DNA of 64,000 nucleotides from Tatumella saanichensis (GTDB lineage Bacteria > Pseudomonadota > Gammaproteobacteria > Enterobacterales > Enterobacteriaceae), in the NCBI RefSeq assembly GCF_000439375.1, contig NZ_ATMI01000012.1, positions 62,001 through 126,000 on the forward strand, given 5' to 3'. Positions 36,915 through 47,513 of this stretch are shown in pieces. The position numbers and the translations under genes were made by a program. The notes below the pieces were generated by a model that was not told where the DNA came from, made no database searches, and saw only the letters and a list, made by a program, of their open reading frames with translations. The number at the start of each line of letters is the position of its first letter. Position 1 is the first letter of the stretch.

Positions 36915-38483
36915 TTACTCCTCAGCGTCAGCTTTTTTCTGACTGAGTCCGTATTCCCGTAACTTATTGGCTATCGCGGTATGAGAAATACCCAGCCGTT
37001 TGGCCAGTTTACGCGTGCTTGGATAATGGTTGTATAACCTCAGTAATACCGCCTTTTCGTAACGACCGGTAATGTCATCTAGTGAGCCTTCCAGATCTTC
37101 TTCCGGCAACAGCTCCGCCTGAAACTGTTCAGGTAAGGTAATATCACGGGGTCGCAACTCGTCGCCTTCCAATTGGGTCATCGCACGATACAGGGTATTC
37201 CTTAACTGACGGACGTTGCCCGGCCAGTGATAGCGGCAAAGAAAGGGGGCCAATTGCGGGGAGATAAGCGGACAAGTAATGCCCTGCTCATCCGCATATC
37301 GGGCGACAAACATCTCAGTCAACGGCAGGATGTCGCGGGTGTGCTCACGCAGTGGTGGCAAGTTGAGAGTCAGCACATTCAACCGATAAAACAGATCCTC
37401 ACGGAATTGGCCACGGTTAACCAGTTCCTGAAGGTTTTTCTGGGTGGCACAGATCACCCGTACATCGACATGCACCTCGTGCTCTTCACCCACCCGGCGG
37501 AAAGTCCCGTCATTAAGGAAACGTAGCAGTTTGGTTTGCATACGTGGCGACATTTCACCGATCTCATCCAACAGTACCGATCCGCCATTTGCCTGCTCAA
37601 AAAAACCTTTTTTATTTTCAAAAGCATTCGGATAAGCCCCAGCGGCATGACCGAACAGTTCACTTTCTGCGACATCATCGGGCAATGAGGCACAGTTCAG
37701 TGCCAGAAAAGGTTTATCGCCGCGATGACTGCGTTGGTGGCAAGCTCGGGCCAACATATCTTTGCCGGTACCGGTATCCCCGATGATCAATAACGGCGCA
37801 TCATGCATCGCTAACTTTTTCGCTTGAGTCATTAGTAGCCGCATTTTCGGACTGACTGCCACAATATGTTCAAAACCAGTATGATCGCCAACGGTCAAAT
37901 GCTGTAACTGATGGCCCATCCGGGCGGTGGATTTCAGCATAATCATCGCACCTACCGGCAACATTTGCTGCTCTTGTTCTCCAGGCAGATAGATAGGCAA
38001 CAGTTCCATCACAAAATCGCGACCTTGGACCACCACCGACTGGGTTAATGACGTGACAGTGTCACCATTTGGCCAGTCAGAAAATTCTACCCCTTCAATT
38101 AAGTGGCTGACCGGATGGAGGTGCATTTTCTCAGCATCCATAGCGAAGAGATTTTGTGCTGCCGGGTTGGCGAGCTCAATTCGCCCTTTTAGGTCGATAG
38201 ACAATACCGGCTCTGGCATCGCCTGTAGCAGTGAATTCAAGGCTCGGTTTTCACGCTCAGAAGGCATATCGGTGACAGTACGCACATCTGCGACTCCCGT
38301 AGTGCGCCGGATCTCTGCCATCAGCGAACTGAATTCCTCGAAAGGAATAGTACTGAAACGTAGGTAGAGACGCTCCAAGGCAACGATTTCAATGCCATAA
38401 AGATCAATATTACGCGCTACCAGCAGGTCAAGAAGTTCACGAACCAGCCCTAGCCTGTCTTTACAGATAATTTCCAAGCGCAT
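36915..38483 (-). CDS. tyrR: Aromatic amino-acid regulator TyrR
   Basis: Regulator of aromatic amino-acid biosynthesis and transport. N-terminal ACT domain (MRLEIICKDRLGL) and PAS domain (about 80-190), central AAA+ domain with GDTGTGKD and DEIGEMSPRMQ, C-terminal helix-turn-helix TRKLAKRLGISHTAIANKLR. 522 residues. The GAFTGA loop of true sigma-54 activators is replaced by GAYPNAF, so it works with sigma-70, as known for TyrR. ATG 38481-38483 is preferred to TTG at 38486. Confidence 0.96.
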   Translation of the reverse strand: MRLEIICKDRLGLVRELLDLLVARNIDLYGIEIVALERLYLRFSTIPFEEFSSLMAEIRRTTGVADVRTVTDMPSERENRALNSLLQAMPEPVLSIDLKGRIELANPAAQNLFAMDAEKMHLHPVSHLIEGVEFSDWPNGDTVTSLTQSVVVQGRDFVMELLPIYLPGEQEQQMLPVGAMIMLKSTARMGHQLQHLTVGDHTGFEHIVAVSPKMRLLMTQAKKLAMHDAPLLIIGDTGTGKDMLARACHQRSHRGDKPFLALNCASLPDDVAESELFGHAAGAYPNAFENKKGFFEQANGGSVLLDEIGEMSPRMQTKLLRFLNDGTFRRVGEEHEVHVDVRVICATQKNLQELVNRGQFREDLFYRLNVLTLNLPPLREHTRDILPLTEMFVARYADEQGITCPLISPQLAPFLCRYHWPGNVRQLRNTLYRAMTQLEGDELRPRDITLPEQFQAELLPEEDLEGSLDDITGRYEKAVLLRLYNHYPSTRKLAKRLGISHTAIANKLREYGLSQKKADAEE

Positions 38484-38652
38484 CAACGATATCCACTCAT
38501 TCAGATTATTGCAGCAATATAACCCGTGCGCCGGTGTGGAAGGAAGCTATGTGGCAGGAAAAGTTGACAGTATATAGGCGAATAGTAGAAGAAAGTGTCC
38601 ATGGGATCACCCATAAGCGCCCAATAGAAGCGAAAGAGTGTAAATCAGAATG

Positions 38653-38680
38653 ACTGCTGTCACTGGATCATGACAGCAGT
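38653..38680 (-). terminator. Hairpin after the psp-ycjXF operon
   Basis: ACTGCTGTCA / TGACAGCAGT, a perfect 10-bp stem just past the ycjF stop; tail on the minus strand is T-rich but broken. Confidence 0.6.
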
Positions 38681-38686
38681 AGCGAC

Positions 38687-39766
38687 TTAACGGTGATGGC
38701 GGCTTTCTGTAGAAGTAGCCGGTTTCTTTTTCAGGGCTTGGCCAAGCTGATCGATAAGCTCAGAACGGAAATCACCCAGGCGTGGTTTCTCCCCAGGTTG
38801 CCAAGGTATAGGTCTGCATAACTCCATCGCCTTAAGGCCTAACCTCGCGGTTAACAGCCCAGCACCAATACCTTGAGCCGCCCTACCAGACAGCCGTGCC
38901 ATCAGATCTTGCGACATCCAGTCAAAGCCGACCTCACGCACCAGTTCAGTGACACCAGCGAAAGCAATATTAAACAGTACCCCGCGCAACAGGCGGATGC
39001 GGCTGAAATAACCGAGCTCAATACCATAGATGCGGGCAATCTGATTGATCATACGAATATTGCGCCAACCGATAAACAACATATCCACCAGCGCCAACGG
39101 ACTGACGGCGATCATCAGTGTTGATTCGGCCGCATAACGACTGATTTTCTGCCGCGCCTGTTTATCTGCCTGCGGCATGACCATGGCAGCATAGAGTTTA
39201 ATCACTTCCTGGTCATTGTGCTGGTCTTCAAGGACGGACAGCCAGCGGCGGTAAGCCGGATGACTGCTATCTAGACCACTGCTCGCGGCCAACTGCTCAC
39301 AGAATTCACGTCCAGCATCGGTGCCATGGCTGTTAAGTAACTCCGCCGCCTGATCACGCTGCTGTGCGCGGTGACGCAGTCGCCACAGTTTACGCCATTC
39401 GCCAATCAAACTACCGACCCCAGCTACCATCACCAGTAACAACGACAGGGTTCCCCCGAGGGCGAACCAGTCCGCACGGTGCCAAGCAGCCCATAACCAC
39501 TGACCGGCCTGCGCAACGACGCTTATCATCAGCAACAGCACTGCTAGCATCAGCAACCGTCGCCACAGAGATTTCCGTGGGCGCAGCACTGAGGTGATCA
39601 CTTCGTCATCCGCCAATCCGTCTACCGAGGTTTCCTCCACAGACGGATCCGCAATAAATTCTGCCTCTGCGTCGGCAAAGTGTTGGGCAGGTCGCAGAGA
39701 CGGCGGCGGCTCTGGCGATTGAAACGGCGCATCCACCCGTGGCTGCAGCGGCTTATCCTGACTCAT
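38687..39766 (-). CDS. ycjF: Inner-membrane protein YcjF
   Basis: UPF0283 membrane protein, 359 residues, of unclear function, made with YcjX in stress. A proline- and acid-rich N-terminal part ([19 protein letters not shown]) precedes two transmembrane helices around residues 70-120 ([16 protein letters not shown] and [15 protein letters not shown]). The C-terminal half is soluble or membrane-associated. The ATG overlaps the ycjX stop by 4 bases (ATGA), so they are translationally coupled. Confidence 0.92.
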   Translation of the reverse strand: MSQDKPLQPRVDAPFQSPEPPPSLRPAQHFADAEAEFIADPSVEETSVDGLADDEVITSVLRPRKSLWRRLLMLAVLLLMISVVAQAGQWLWAAWHRADWFALGGTLSLLLVMVAGVGSLIGEWRKLWRLRHRAQQRDQAAELLNSHGTDAGREFCEQLAASSGLDSSHPAYRRWLSVLEDQHNDQEVIKLYAAMVMPQADKQARQKISRYAAESTLMIAVSPLALVDMLFIGWRNIRMINQIARIYGIELGYFSRIRLLRGVLFNIAFAGVTELVREVGFDWMSQDLMARLSGRAAQGIGAGLLTARLGLKAMELCRPIPWQPGEKPRLGDFRSELIDQLGQALKKKPATSTESRHHR

Positions 39767-41151
39767 CGTAATTTGTCTCCCAGTAAAAACTCCAGCGCAC
39801 TGTCCATACGGATATGCGGCAATGGCCGATTCGGGTCCATCACTGCCGGACGAAAGGACTCAAAACGAAACCCGCCCTGCTGCCAAAAGTCGGCAGCCGG
39901 TAAGCGGGCCGGAACGTCACCTGGATAAAAAGTCAGCGGGGTGCCCTCGGTTAACAGATGTCCGCGCAGCGCAGGTAGAGTCCGCTGTTGCCAATTAAGG
40001 CTGCCCGCTTCGGTGGCCCGTATCGACGCCAGCCCTAAGCACTCCATTTTTATCCCTTCAAAGGCTGCATGTTGGCGGGCATCCTGCACCATTTGTTGTA
40101 ATAGTGAGACCAAGTTTGCGTGCTGGTTAGCGGTAATATGATCCGCTTTGGTGGCGGCAAACAGTAACTTATCAATGACCGGAGAAAAAAGTCGGCGAAA
40201 CAGGGTGCGCTGACCGTAATGAAAGCTTTCCATCAATTGTGTCAGTGCCATTTGCATATCGTTAAAAGAATCAGGGCCGCTGTTCAACGGCTGTAGACAG
40301 TCCACCAGCACAATTTGGCGATCAAATTTAACGAAATACTCTTTATAAAAACGTTTTACGACATGTTGGCAGTAGTAACGGTAACGGGCTTGCAACATAC
40401 CGAAATTGGTACTGTCCCCAGCAGTTGAAGGATCCGCCGTTACCTGTGCTGGCCAAGGGAAAAATTGCAGCGCCGGTGCACCGTCCATATCCCCTGGCAT
40501 CACGCAGCGACCTGGTTGGATAAAGTGCAAGCCACTCTGTTTACAATCATGCAGGTAGGCCGTCCAGGCCGCAGAAATCTCCGCCAACTGATTTTCATTG
40601 GCAGGAGCCAGTGGGTCCAACTTCACCGCGAGACGCTGCCACTCGGCAGCTTTTTTCCCTCTCTCACCTTGCAGTAGCCCCGTCATCTGCTGTGACCAGC
40701 TTAGATAATCTTGCCCCAACATCGGTAGGTCTAATAGCCATTCGCCGGGATAGTCGATCAGCTCTACATAGAGGGTTGAAGTCTCTTTGAGGTAGCGCAA
40801 CAGGGAGTCCTGAGGACGGTAACGTAATGCCAATCGCATTTCGCTAATACCCCGAGTCGGGCTCGGCCATTGTGGTGGCGTGCCATAGAGTTCGCTGATG
40901 CCACTGTCGTAACTAAAACGGGCGATACCCATATCCCGTTGCGGGACTCTACGTACGCCGAATAGGCGCTCATCCCGTACCACCGTGAACAGTGGCAGGT
41001 TAGCGCCGTTATGGACATTAAGCAGTTGGTTAACCAGAGAAGTAATAAAAGCCGTTTTTCCGCTACGGCTCAGGCCAGTGACCGCCAAGCGCAGATGTTT
41101 ATCTGCGCCACGATGTACCAGCGAGGCGATTTCATTTTGCAGTCTCTTCAT
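39763..41151 (-). CDS. ycjX: P-loop protein YcjX (DUF463)
   Basis: Predicted GTPase-like protein of the YcjX family, 462 residues, linked to the phage-shock response in E. coli. The P-loop [10 protein letters not shown] lies near residue 30, and YIDYPG-like [14 protein letters not shown] gives the G3-type motif. ATG 41149-41151. Its first codons overlap the end of pspD by 20 bases. In E. coli ycjX and ycjF also follow psp. Confidence 0.93.
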   Translation of the reverse strand: MKRLQNEIASLVHRGADKHLRLAVTGLSRSGKTAFITSLVNQLLNVHNGANLPLFTVVRDERLFGVRRVPQRDMGIARFSYDSGISELYGTPPQWPSPTRGISEMRLALRYRPQDSLLRYLKETSTLYVELIDYPGEWLLDLPMLGQDYLSWSQQMTGLLQGERGKKAAEWQRLAVKLDPLAPANENQLAEISAAWTAYLHDCKQSGLHFIQPGRCVMPGDMDGAPALQFFPWPAQVTADPSTAGDSTNFGMLQARYRYYCQHVVKRFYKEYFVKFDRQIVLVDCLQPLNSGPDSFNDMQMALTQLMESFHYGQRTLFRRLFSPVIDKLLFAATKADHITANQHANLVSLLQQMVQDARQHAAFEGIKMECLGLASIRATEAGSLNWQQRTLPALRGHLLTEGTPLTFYPGDVPARLPAADFWQQGGFRFESFRPAVMDPNRPLPHIRMDSALEFLLGDKLR

Positions 41152-41380
41152 GCTTTTCCCTGAACAGGCGGGCGGATACTTTTTTCATTATCGCAGATAA
41201 TGCCGGTTCCAGCACCAAGGCCAGGGCTATCCGTACCGGTTTACGGCCCACACGGTGCAGCACCCGGGCTGCCAGCCCGGCCGGTGTCCGGCTGAGAGCG
41301 GTAATAATTACAAATTTTGCCGCAGACTGCAGAACGGGTGACACTTTTTTCAAGGTGTCATGCTGACGGGTCGTTTTCAT
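41132..41380 (-). CDS. pspD: Phage-shock protein PspD
   Basis: Small peripheral inner-membrane protein of the psp operon, 82 residues, of unknown biochemical role. The body TALSRTPAGLAARVL and RKPVRIALALVLEPALS is collinear with E. coli PspD (73 residues); it has a basic, amphipathic character. The longer C-terminal tail (REKHEETAK) overlaps the start of ycjX. ATG 41378-41380 follows a purine-rich GAGAAAC. Confidence 0.88.
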   Translation of the reverse strand: MKTTRQHDTLKKVSPVLQSAAKFVIITALSRTPAGLAARVLHRVGRKPVRIALALVLEPALSAIMKKVSARLFREKHEETAK

Positions 41381-41411
41381 TGTTTCTCCTCATAGATCCC
41401 GTAGGATCCTG

Positions 41412-41774
41412 TTAAAGCTGCCGGAAACGACTCCTTACAGAGAAGGTTTCCGAGGTAACATAGCGTTCAATTTCCCGAACCCGCTGTTCATCACCACTCA
41501 GTTCGGTTTCCAGTTGGGTCAACCGTTCTGAGGCGGTCGGGGTATCTGCCTCCTCGCCAGCCTCACCAGGTGCCTTTTTGTCGAGAAACCAGCCGAGGGC
41601 GAAATAGACCACCAGAGTCAGTACAAACAGCCCAGCAAACATCGAGATAATGACCATTACACGGATCAGGGTAACGGGTACATTTAAATACTCTGCCAGT
41701 CCGGCACAGACCCCCATGATTTTCCCCTGCTGCGGGTCACGTCGCAACGGACGTTCAGGCAAGCTGATATTCAT
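41412..41774 (-). CDS. pspC: Phage-shock protein PspC
   Basis: Inner-membrane sensor that with PspB frees PspF from PspA under membrane stress. ATG 41772-41774 overlaps the pspB TGA (ATGA). The PspC domain RDPQQGKIMGVCAGLAEYL is followed by a transmembrane helix (VMVIISMFAGLFVLTLVVYFA in residues 40-60) and a C-terminal cytoplasmic or periplasmic helix with a heptad-like ERLTQLETELSGDEQRV. 120 residues. Confidence 0.94.
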   Translation of the reverse strand: MNISLPERPLRRDPQQGKIMGVCAGLAEYLNVPVTLIRVMVIISMFAGLFVLTLVVYFALGWFLDKKAPGEAGEEADTPTASERLTQLETELSGDEQRVREIERYVTSETFSVRSRFRQL

Positions 41775-42001
41775 CGTGGTTCCCTCCACTGTGGGTTTTC
41801 AGCATCCAGTATCGCTTCCAATGCCTGAATACGCTCACGCATCCGCGCGGCATCGGCGCTAACCTGTTGCAAACGCTGCATCTCCTGCGGCGATAATGCG
41901 TTTAGGCTGCGATTACGATTACTGTAGTGCAACCACAACCAAATTGGGGCCACAAACAAAACAAAAATAGTCAGCGGAATGACTAACAAAACTGCGCTCA
42001 T
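41771..42001 (-). CDS. pspB: Phage-shock protein PspB
   Basis: Inner-membrane partner of PspC. 76 residues: an N-terminal transmembrane helix (SAVLLVIPLTIFVLFVAPIW), a WLHYSNRNR boundary, then a cytoplasmic helix with leucine repeats (LQQVSADAARMRERIQALEA). Length and sequence agree with E. coli PspB (74). Confidence 0.95.
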   Translation of the reverse strand: MSAVLLVIPLTIFVLFVAPIWLWLHYSNRNRSLNALSPQEMQRLQQVSADAARMRERIQALEAILDAENPQWREPR

Positions 42002-42034
42002 AGATCCTCCTTCACTGTGTCGCAGTAACGGGCA

Positions 42035-42706
42035 TTACTGCCCGTCGGTACGCTGCATTTTTTCTTTTAGCGCGGCCAGCTGCTGACTGATTTCGTCGTC
42101 TTCACGCAGGCTGGCAAACTGCTGGTCCAGTGACGGCGATTTACCAAAACGCTGGCTTTCCGCCTCGGCTTCCATATGATCGATACGGCGTTCAAAGGAC
42201 TCAAAACGCGCCATCGCTTGATCGATTTTACCGCTATCCAGCTGACGACGCACATCGCGCGAGGTGGACGCCGCCTGATAGCGTAGCGTCAGTGCCTGCT
42301 GACGAGCACGGGTTTCAGTGAGTTTGCTTTCCAACTCCGTGATTTCCGTTTTCATACGGTCCAGGCTTTCTTCTGTCTGCGACAGTTCCTGGGTCAGCGT
42401 TTCGGTCACTGCGGTTAATTTCTGTTTTTCCTGCAACGCTGCACGGGCCAAATCATCTTTGTCTTTACGCAGTGCCAATTCGGCTTTTTCCTGCCAGTCC
42501 TGAGACTGCAACTGCGCCTGATCGATACGACGCTGTAATTGTTTCTTTTCTGCCAGTGCCCGCGCGGAGGTGGTACGTACCTCAATCAGCGTGTCTTCCA
42601 TTTCCTGAATCATCAGGCGCACCATCTTTTGTGGATCTTCGGCGCGTTCCAGCAGTGAATTGATGTTGGCATTCACAATATCGCTAAAGCGTGAAAAAAT
42701 TCCCAT
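42035..42706 (-). CDS. pspA: Phage-shock protein PspA
   Basis: ESCRT-III-like peripheral membrane protein that binds stressed inner membrane and, in calm conditions, inhibits PspF. 223 residues; an N-terminal amphipathic helix ([18 protein letters not shown]) followed by long coiled-coil helices ([20 protein letters not shown] and [13 protein letters not shown]). Full length. First gene of pspABCD-ycjXF, read from the sigma-54 promoter at 42764-42778. Confidence 0.96.
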   Translation of the reverse strand: MGIFSRFSDIVNANINSLLERAEDPQKMVRLMIQEMEDTLIEVRTTSARALAEKKQLQRRIDQAQLQSQDWQEKAELALRKDKDDLARAALQEKQKLTAVTETLTQELSQTEESLDRMKTEITELESKLTETRARQQALTLRYQAASTSRDVRRQLDSGKIDQAMARFESFERRIDHMEAEAESQRFGKSPSLDQQFASLREDDEISQQLAALKEKMQRTDGQ

Positions 42707-42763
42707 GTTTTCTTCTCCTCAATGTCTTTGATAACCAAAATTGTGTTGTTTCCGGTATTACTT

Positions 42764-42778
42764 GCAAACCCCATGCCA
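42764..42778 (-). promoter_or_regulatory. Sigma-54 promoter of pspA
   Basis: TGGCAT-GGGGT-TTGC on the minus strand fits the RpoN -24/-12 pattern with one change in the -24 element. It lies about 60 bases before the pspA ATG, as in E. coli. Confidence 0.85.
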
Positions 42779-42783
42779 ATTTT

Positions 42784-42796
42784 TAATTTATTGATT
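42784..42796. promoter_or_regulatory. IHF site of the psp promoter
   Basis: On the minus strand AATCAATAAATTA fits WATCAANNNNTTR exactly, just upstream of the -24 box and within an A+T-rich block. IHF assists PspF at this promoter in E. coli. Confidence 0.7.
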
Positions 42797-42875
42797 TTAT
42801 TTGATTTTATTTCATTGAGAAGCCTAGCAGTTCCGGTAAAATAGTGAAATTAATTACTAAGTGGTCAATTTAATC

Positions 42876-43922
42876 ATGAATGAACGCCGCGACAGTCTGC
42901 TGGGTGAGTCCAATAATTTCCTTGCCATGTTGGAACAGGTCTCTGCACTAGCACCGCTGAATAAGCCAGTGCTGGTAGTCGGTGAACGGGGAACCGGTAA
43001 AGAATTGATTGCTAGCCGCCTACATTACCTCTCCTCGCGCTGGGATGGACCTTTTGTGTCATTGAACTGCGCTGCCCTGAACGAAAACCTGCTGGATTCG
43101 GAATTATTTGGTCACGAAGCTGGGGCGTTTACCGGAGCCCGCAGCCGCCATCTGGGGCGATTTGAGCGGGCAAATGGAGGTACGCTGTTCCTAGATGAGT
43201 TAGGGACAGCCCCAATGATGGTGCAGGAGAAATTGTTGCGGGTCATCGAATATGGTCAACTTGAAAGGGTCGGCGGCAGCCAACCATTGCAGGTCAATGT
43301 ACGGCTAGTGTGTGCCACTAACGAAGATTTGCCTGCCATGGCAGCAGCAGGCCGCTTCCGTGCCGATTTGCTCGACCGTTTGGCCTTTGACGTGGTCACT
43401 TTGCCGCCCCTGCGTCAGCGCCGTGCCGATATCTTACTGCTCGGTGAACACTTCGCTATTCAGATGTGCCGTGAACTGGGGCTGCCCCTATTTCCTGGCT
43501 TTACCCCTTACGCCCGTCAGCAACTGCTCGACTGGCCGTGGCCCGGTAACATCCGTGAATTGAAAAATGTCATAGAACGCTCGGTCTATCGCCATAACGA
43601 TAGCGAACGGCCGATGGATCATATTATTTTTGACCCGTTTCACCAGCAGCCGCTGAACGACTTCCCCAGTCCAGAATCGTCTCTCCCTAACTCAGCAACA
43701 CTTCCCTCTCTGCCAATGGATTTACGCGACTGGCAAAATCGTCAGGAGCGCGAATTGGTGGAGCACAGTTTGCAGCAGCATCTGTACCACCAGCGTAACG
43801 CAGCGCAGGCGCTGGGATTGAGTTACCATCAGTTAAGGGCGTTGATCAAAAAGCATCATATTTCTACCGATCGTGGCGCTAGCGGAGGGCTGCCGCCTAT
43901 TGCTGATGCGTCAAAGCAATAG
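42876..43922 (+). CDS. pspF: Sigma-54 activator PspF
   Basis: Bacterial enhancer-binding protein that activates psp promoters. It has no N-terminal receiver domain, only the AAA+ domain (GERGTGKE Walker A; GAFTGA sigma-54 loop intact; GGTLFLDE Walker B) and a C-terminal helix-turn-helix ([20 protein letters not shown]). ATG 42876 ([12 protein letters not shown]) is chosen; a GTG at 42861 is in frame. A tail of about 20 residues follows the usual end. Divergent from pspA. Confidence 0.95.
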   Translation: MNERRDSLLGESNNFLAMLEQVSALAPLNKPVLVVGERGTGKELIASRLHYLSSRWDGPFVSLNCAALNENLLDSELFGHEAGAFTGARSRHLGRFERANGGTLFLDELGTAPMMVQEKLLRVIEYGQLERVGGSQPLQVNVRLVCATNEDLPAMAAAGRFRADLLDRLAFDVVTLPPLRQRRADILLLGEHFAIQMCRELGLPLFPGFTPYARQQLLDWPWPGNIRELKNVIERSVYRHNDSERPMDHIIFDPFHQQPLNDFPSPESSLPNSATLPSLPMDLRDWQNRQERELVEHSLQQHLYHQRNAAQALGLSYHQLRALIKKHHISTDRGASGGLPPIADASKQ

Positions 43923-44004
43923 GCGGCAGAATGCAGACGAGGCTTGGGGTCAGTCGCCGGTTTGCGATACACTTCAACAATACTGTTAAAAATTCCTGAG
44001 TATT

Positions 44005-45633
44005 ATGCTGAAATTATCCTCTGCCCTGCTGCTGGGCCTGACGCTAAGCCTAAGTAATGCCCTGGCGGCCAGCCAGCCGGATATCAGACAAAGTGGTTTT
44101 GTCTACTGCGTCAATGGGGTACTGAATACCTTCAACCCGCAGTTAGCCAGCAGTGGTCTAACCGTGGATACCCTCGCCGCCCAATTGTATGACAGTCTGC
44201 TGGGAGTCGACCCCTACACTTACCGGTTAGTGCCGCAACTGGCCTCTTCGTGGGAGGTGAAAGATAACGGCGCGACCTATATTTTTCATCTCCGTCAGGG
44301 AGTCCCTTTCCAGACCACCGCATGGTTTACCCCACACCGCACCATGAATGCCGATGATGTAGTATTCAGCTTCTCACGGATGTTTAACCGAAATGATCCT
44401 TGGCATGAGATTGGCGGCGGCCATTACCCTTATTTCGACAGCTTGCGCTTTCCGGATAATGTTAGCAGCATCAAGAAACTCGATAATATGACCGTTGAGA
44501 TCCGGCTGAAACAACCGGATGCCTCGTTTTTGTGGCATATCGCCACCCACTATGCACCGATCCTGTCTGCCGAGTACGCACATCAACTCAGCGCCAGCGG
44601 CCAAGAAGAGCAGATGGATCGTCAGCCGGTGGGAACCGGCCCTTTTCAACTCAGTGAGTACCATTCTGGTCAGTTTATCCGCCTAGCGCGCAACCCCCAC
44701 TACTGGAAAGGGATGCCACGCATGAAGCAGGTGGTGATTGATATCGGTGCTGGCGGCACCGGTCGCCTATCTAAATTGCTCACCGGTGAGTGTGATGTGT
44801 TGGCTTACCCCGCCGCCAGTCAATTAGATATTCTACGTGATGATCCACGACTGCGGATGAGTTTACGGCCGGGCATGAATGTGGCCTATCTGGCGTTTAA
44901 CACCCGTAAGCCGCCACTGGATAATCCGCAGGTGCGTAAAGCCCTGTCATTGGCGATCAATAATGAACGCTTGATGTCGTCAATTTATTACGGCACCGCA
45001 GAAACCGCAGCCTCCATTCTGCCGCGCGCCTCTTGGGCCTATGATGCGCAGGCCAGTGTTACCGCCTATGATCCCATCAAGGCACAGCAACTGCTGAAAC
45101 AATTGAATGTGCATGATTTACAGCTGAAACTGATGGTGCCTACCGCCTCTCAACCCTGGAACCCCAGCCCGATGAAGACGGCAGAACTTATCCAAGCGGA
45201 TCTTGGCCGAGTTGGCGTCAGTGTGGATATTGTGCCCGTAGAGGGCCGTTTTCAGGAGGCACAGTTAATGTCGCTCAATCATGATATGACCCTAGCCGGC
45301 TGGGCCACCGACAGTAACGATCCTGACAGCTTTTTCCGGCCCTTACTCAGTTGTGCCGCTATCAGTTCTGCCACCAACTATGCGCACTGGTGTTATCCGC
45401 AATTTGACCAGATTGTCCATAATGCGCTGATTTCTCAGCAGCTTTCGGAACGTATCGATGACTATCATCAAGCTCAGCAAATGTTGTCCGAACAGATGCC
45501 GGTGCTTCCACTAGCTTCTTCGTTGCGTTTACAGGCTTACCGTTACGACATTAAAGGCTTGGTATTTAGCCCGTTTGGCAATACCTCCTTTGCCGGCGTT
45601 TACCGTGACGATTCTGAGGATAATCAACCATGA
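44005..45633 (+). CDS. sapA: Peptide/putrescine ABC substrate-binding protein SapA
   Basis: Periplasmic solute-binding protein of family 5 (DppA/OppA type), linked to antimicrobial-peptide resistance in Salmonella and putrescine export in E. coli. Signal peptide ends SLSNALA; mature protein has [20 protein letters not shown] and the family motif [10 protein letters not shown]. 542 residues. It overlaps sapB by 4 bases (ATGA). Confidence 0.94.
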   Translation: MLKLSSALLLGLTLSLSNALAASQPDIRQSGFVYCVNGVLNTFNPQLASSGLTVDTLAAQLYDSLLGVDPYTYRLVPQLASSWEVKDNGATYIFHLRQGVPFQTTAWFTPHRTMNADDVVFSFSRMFNRNDPWHEIGGGHYPYFDSLRFPDNVSSIKKLDNMTVEIRLKQPDASFLWHIATHYAPILSAEYAHQLSASGQEEQMDRQPVGTGPFQLSEYHSGQFIRLARNPHYWKGMPRMKQVVIDIGAGGTGRLSKLLTGECDVLAYPAASQLDILRDDPRLRMSLRPGMNVAYLAFNTRKPPLDNPQVRKALSLAINNERLMSSIYYGTAETAASILPRASWAYDAQASVTAYDPIKAQQLLKQLNVHDLQLKLMVPTASQPWNPSPMKTAELIQADLGRVGVSVDIVPVEGRFQEAQLMSLNHDMTLAGWATDSNDPDSFFRPLLSCAAISSATNYAHWCYPQFDQIVHNALISQQLSERIDDYHQAQQMLSEQMPVLPLASSLRLQAYRYDIKGLVFSPFGNTSFAGVYRDDSEDNQP

Positions 45634-46595
45634 TTATTTTTATTCTCCGCCGATTAGTACTGCTGGTAATCACCCTATTTCTATTGTCACTGGTGGCCTT
45701 CAGCCTCAGCTATTTCACTCCCCATGCCCCGTTGCAGGGTGCTTCCCTGAAGGATGCTTGGTGGTTTTGGTTTTCCAGTATGTTACAAGGCGATTTCGGC
45801 GTTTCTAGCGTCAACAGTCAGCCAATCACCGAACAATTATCTGAGGTGGTACCTGCTACCCTGGAACTCTGTGTGTTAGCCTTTGCACTGGCCCTGATTG
45901 GCGGTATTCCCTTGGGGATCACTGCTGCCGTGATGCGCCGTAAGTGGCAAGACACTTTAATCAGCGCCCTGGCTCTGCTGGGCTTCTCGTTGCCGGTATT
46001 CTGGCTGGCACTGCTGCTGACGATGTTCTTCTCCCTGACGCTCGGCTGGCTTCCGGTATCCGGTCGGCTAGATCTGCTTTATCCACTGCCACATATTACC
46101 GGGTTTGTGCTAATCGATGCTTGGCTGTCTCATTCACCGTTACGCCATGAGATGCTGCTAAATATTCTTCAGCACCTGTTATTGCCGGTGATCACTCTGG
46201 CGGTGGCACCGATGACGGAGGTTATCCGCTTAGTGCGCAACAGTAGCTTGGAGGTAATTGATAAGAGCTATGTGAAAGCGGCTATTACCCGCGGACTGTC
46301 TCGGGTGACGGTGATCCGTCGCCATGTGCTGCACAATGCCCTACCGCCGATAATTCCACATCTCGGTTTACAGTTTTCCACCATGCTAACGCTGACGATG
46401 ATCACTGAAGTGGTGTTTAACTGGCCAGGTCTGGGCCATTGGCTGATTGGGGCTATCCGACAGCAGGATTATGCCGCCATTTCAGCCGGGGTGATGGTGA
46501 TTGGCAGCTTAGTGATGATTGTCAACGTGCTCTCCGACATACTCGGTGCAGCCCTAAACCCGCTGAAACATAAAGAGTGGTACGCGCTGCGCTGA
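45630..46595 (+). CDS. sapB: ABC transporter permease SapB
   Basis: Inner-membrane permease of the Sap transporter, DppB type, with about six helices and the EAA-type loop [26 protein letters not shown]. 321 residues, the same length as E. coli SapB. In E. coli sapC follows directly; here sapB is followed by a hairpin and an opposite-strand gene, and sapC starts 918 bases on. Confidence 0.95.
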   Translation: MIIFILRRLVLLVITLFLLSLVAFSLSYFTPHAPLQGASLKDAWWFWFSSMLQGDFGVSSVNSQPITEQLSEVVPATLELCVLAFALALIGGIPLGITAAVMRRKWQDTLISALALLGFSLPVFWLALLLTMFFSLTLGWLPVSGRLDLLYPLPHITGFVLIDAWLSHSPLRHEMLLNILQHLLLPVITLAVAPMTEVIRLVRNSSLEVIDKSYVKAAITRGLSRVTVIRRHVLHNALPPIIPHLGLQFSTMLTLTMITEVVFNWPGLGHWLIGAIRQQDYAAISAGVMVIGSLVMIVNVLSDILGAALNPLKHKEWYALR

Positions 46596-46636
46596 CAGGT
46601 AATGCTCAACTTAAGGCCTTGTCAAAGGGATGATAT

Positions 46637-46672
46637 CAGTGCTGTGGCTGGCTAAAGCAGACCACAGCACTG
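46637..46672. terminator. Hairpin after sapB
   Basis: CAGTGCTGTGG / CCACAGCACTG, a perfect 11-bp stem with a 14-base loop, between the sapB stop and the stop of the lipoprotein gene on the other strand. It probably separates sapAB from sapCDF. Confidence 0.65.
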
Positions 46673-46677
46673 TATAA

Positions 46678-47145
46678 CTACTGGGTGATACAGCGGTTGA
46701 CACGACCTGCGACGGCAGCCAGTGCATCCACCAGCGGTTGCGGGTTTGCGGTCAGCCACTGACTGCTGGCGGGGACACTGCCCTCAACCGGTGCTTGGCG
46801 AATATCCCGAAAATGATAACGGGTCAGTGGTGCATCATTCGTCACCTGCAGTTGATAGCTGACGTTAAAGGTATTGCTTTCTCCTAGGCGCTCTACCTGA
46901 TAGTGACTGTTCCCCACGTAAACGTTCCCTTGCGGTGTCAGCCCTTCACTGCTGAGACACTGCCCAATACGTTGCGTGTTCAGCACGGTATTCGGGGGTT
47001 GCGGGAAGGTTTTCTCATAGCCGGACTGTCCGTCTGCTTCTGCTATGACCCCTTTGATCTGCGGTGTAGAGGGTGATGTCAATGCGGCACAGCCGGACAG
47101 TAATACGGCGGCTGATAACAGGGTCAGCCCTGTGTAATTTCTCAT
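46678..47145 (-). CDS. Unrecognised lipoprotein inserted in the sap operon
   Basis: 155-residue predicted lipoprotein: signal MRNYTGLTLLSAAVLLSGC with lipobox LLSGC at C19, followed by ALTSPSTPQIKG. The mature part has two further cysteines (GQCLSSEGL and NRCITQ) that may pair, and a beta-rich middle (YVGNSHYQVERLGESNTFN). I do not recognise the family. It lies on the minus strand between sapB and sapC, a place where E. coli has no gene, so it probably arrived by insertion or rearrangement. Confidence 0.75.
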   Translation of the reverse strand: MRNYTGLTLLSAAVLLSGCAALTSPSTPQIKGVIAEADGQSGYEKTFPQPPNTVLNTQRIGQCLSSEGLTPQGNVYVGNSHYQVERLGESNTFNVSYQLQVTNDAPLTRYHFRDIRQAPVEGSVPASSQWLTANPQPLVDALAAVAGRVNRCITQ

Positions 47146-47513
47146 TGGTCTCTCCCTGATTAATTAAAAAAAGTGTCCCCTGACAATACTCTGCACCGTT
47201 GGTAATGAGAACGTTTTTTCACATAGCCTCGCTTAAAAGCTGCCAGTAAAGACCATTGCTGGGCGTTTAACGGCCGGTAAAATCAGGATTTATCACCTTC
47301 CAACCCTTGCATCCGCCAGCGGGTGCGACGGATAATTCAGGGCGCGGACTGTGATAACCGCCCACCTGAAAGGGTAAATAAAGGTATACTGACTGAGTGA
47401 CGGCTTTCACAGTATCGGCCCCTCGGTATAACGGTAACCGCTACCTAGGCGGCGTCAAGCTGCAAAAAGTAAAGCGATATTCATAATGTTAATTTTATGC
47501 AAAGCAGGTCAGG
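47146..47513. other. Spacer upstream of sapC
   Basis: 368 bases without a supported gene. TATACT at 47385-47390 could be a -10 box for sapCDF, though no good -35 is seen. A stretch near 47420-47465 looks slightly tRNA-like (GGTATAACGGTAACCGC) but does not fold as one. AT content rises toward sapC. Confidence 0.35.

Noticed and set aside
36915-38483. TyrR as a sigma-54 activator acting on guaD or psp.
   Set aside because: The GAFTGA sigma-54 contact loop is not present, consistent with TyrR acting with sigma-70.
47415-47470. tRNA-like stretch upstream of sapC.
   Set aside because: The motif GGTATAACGGTAACCGC is suggestive, but no acceptor stem, anticodon arm or TTCGA loop can be fitted.
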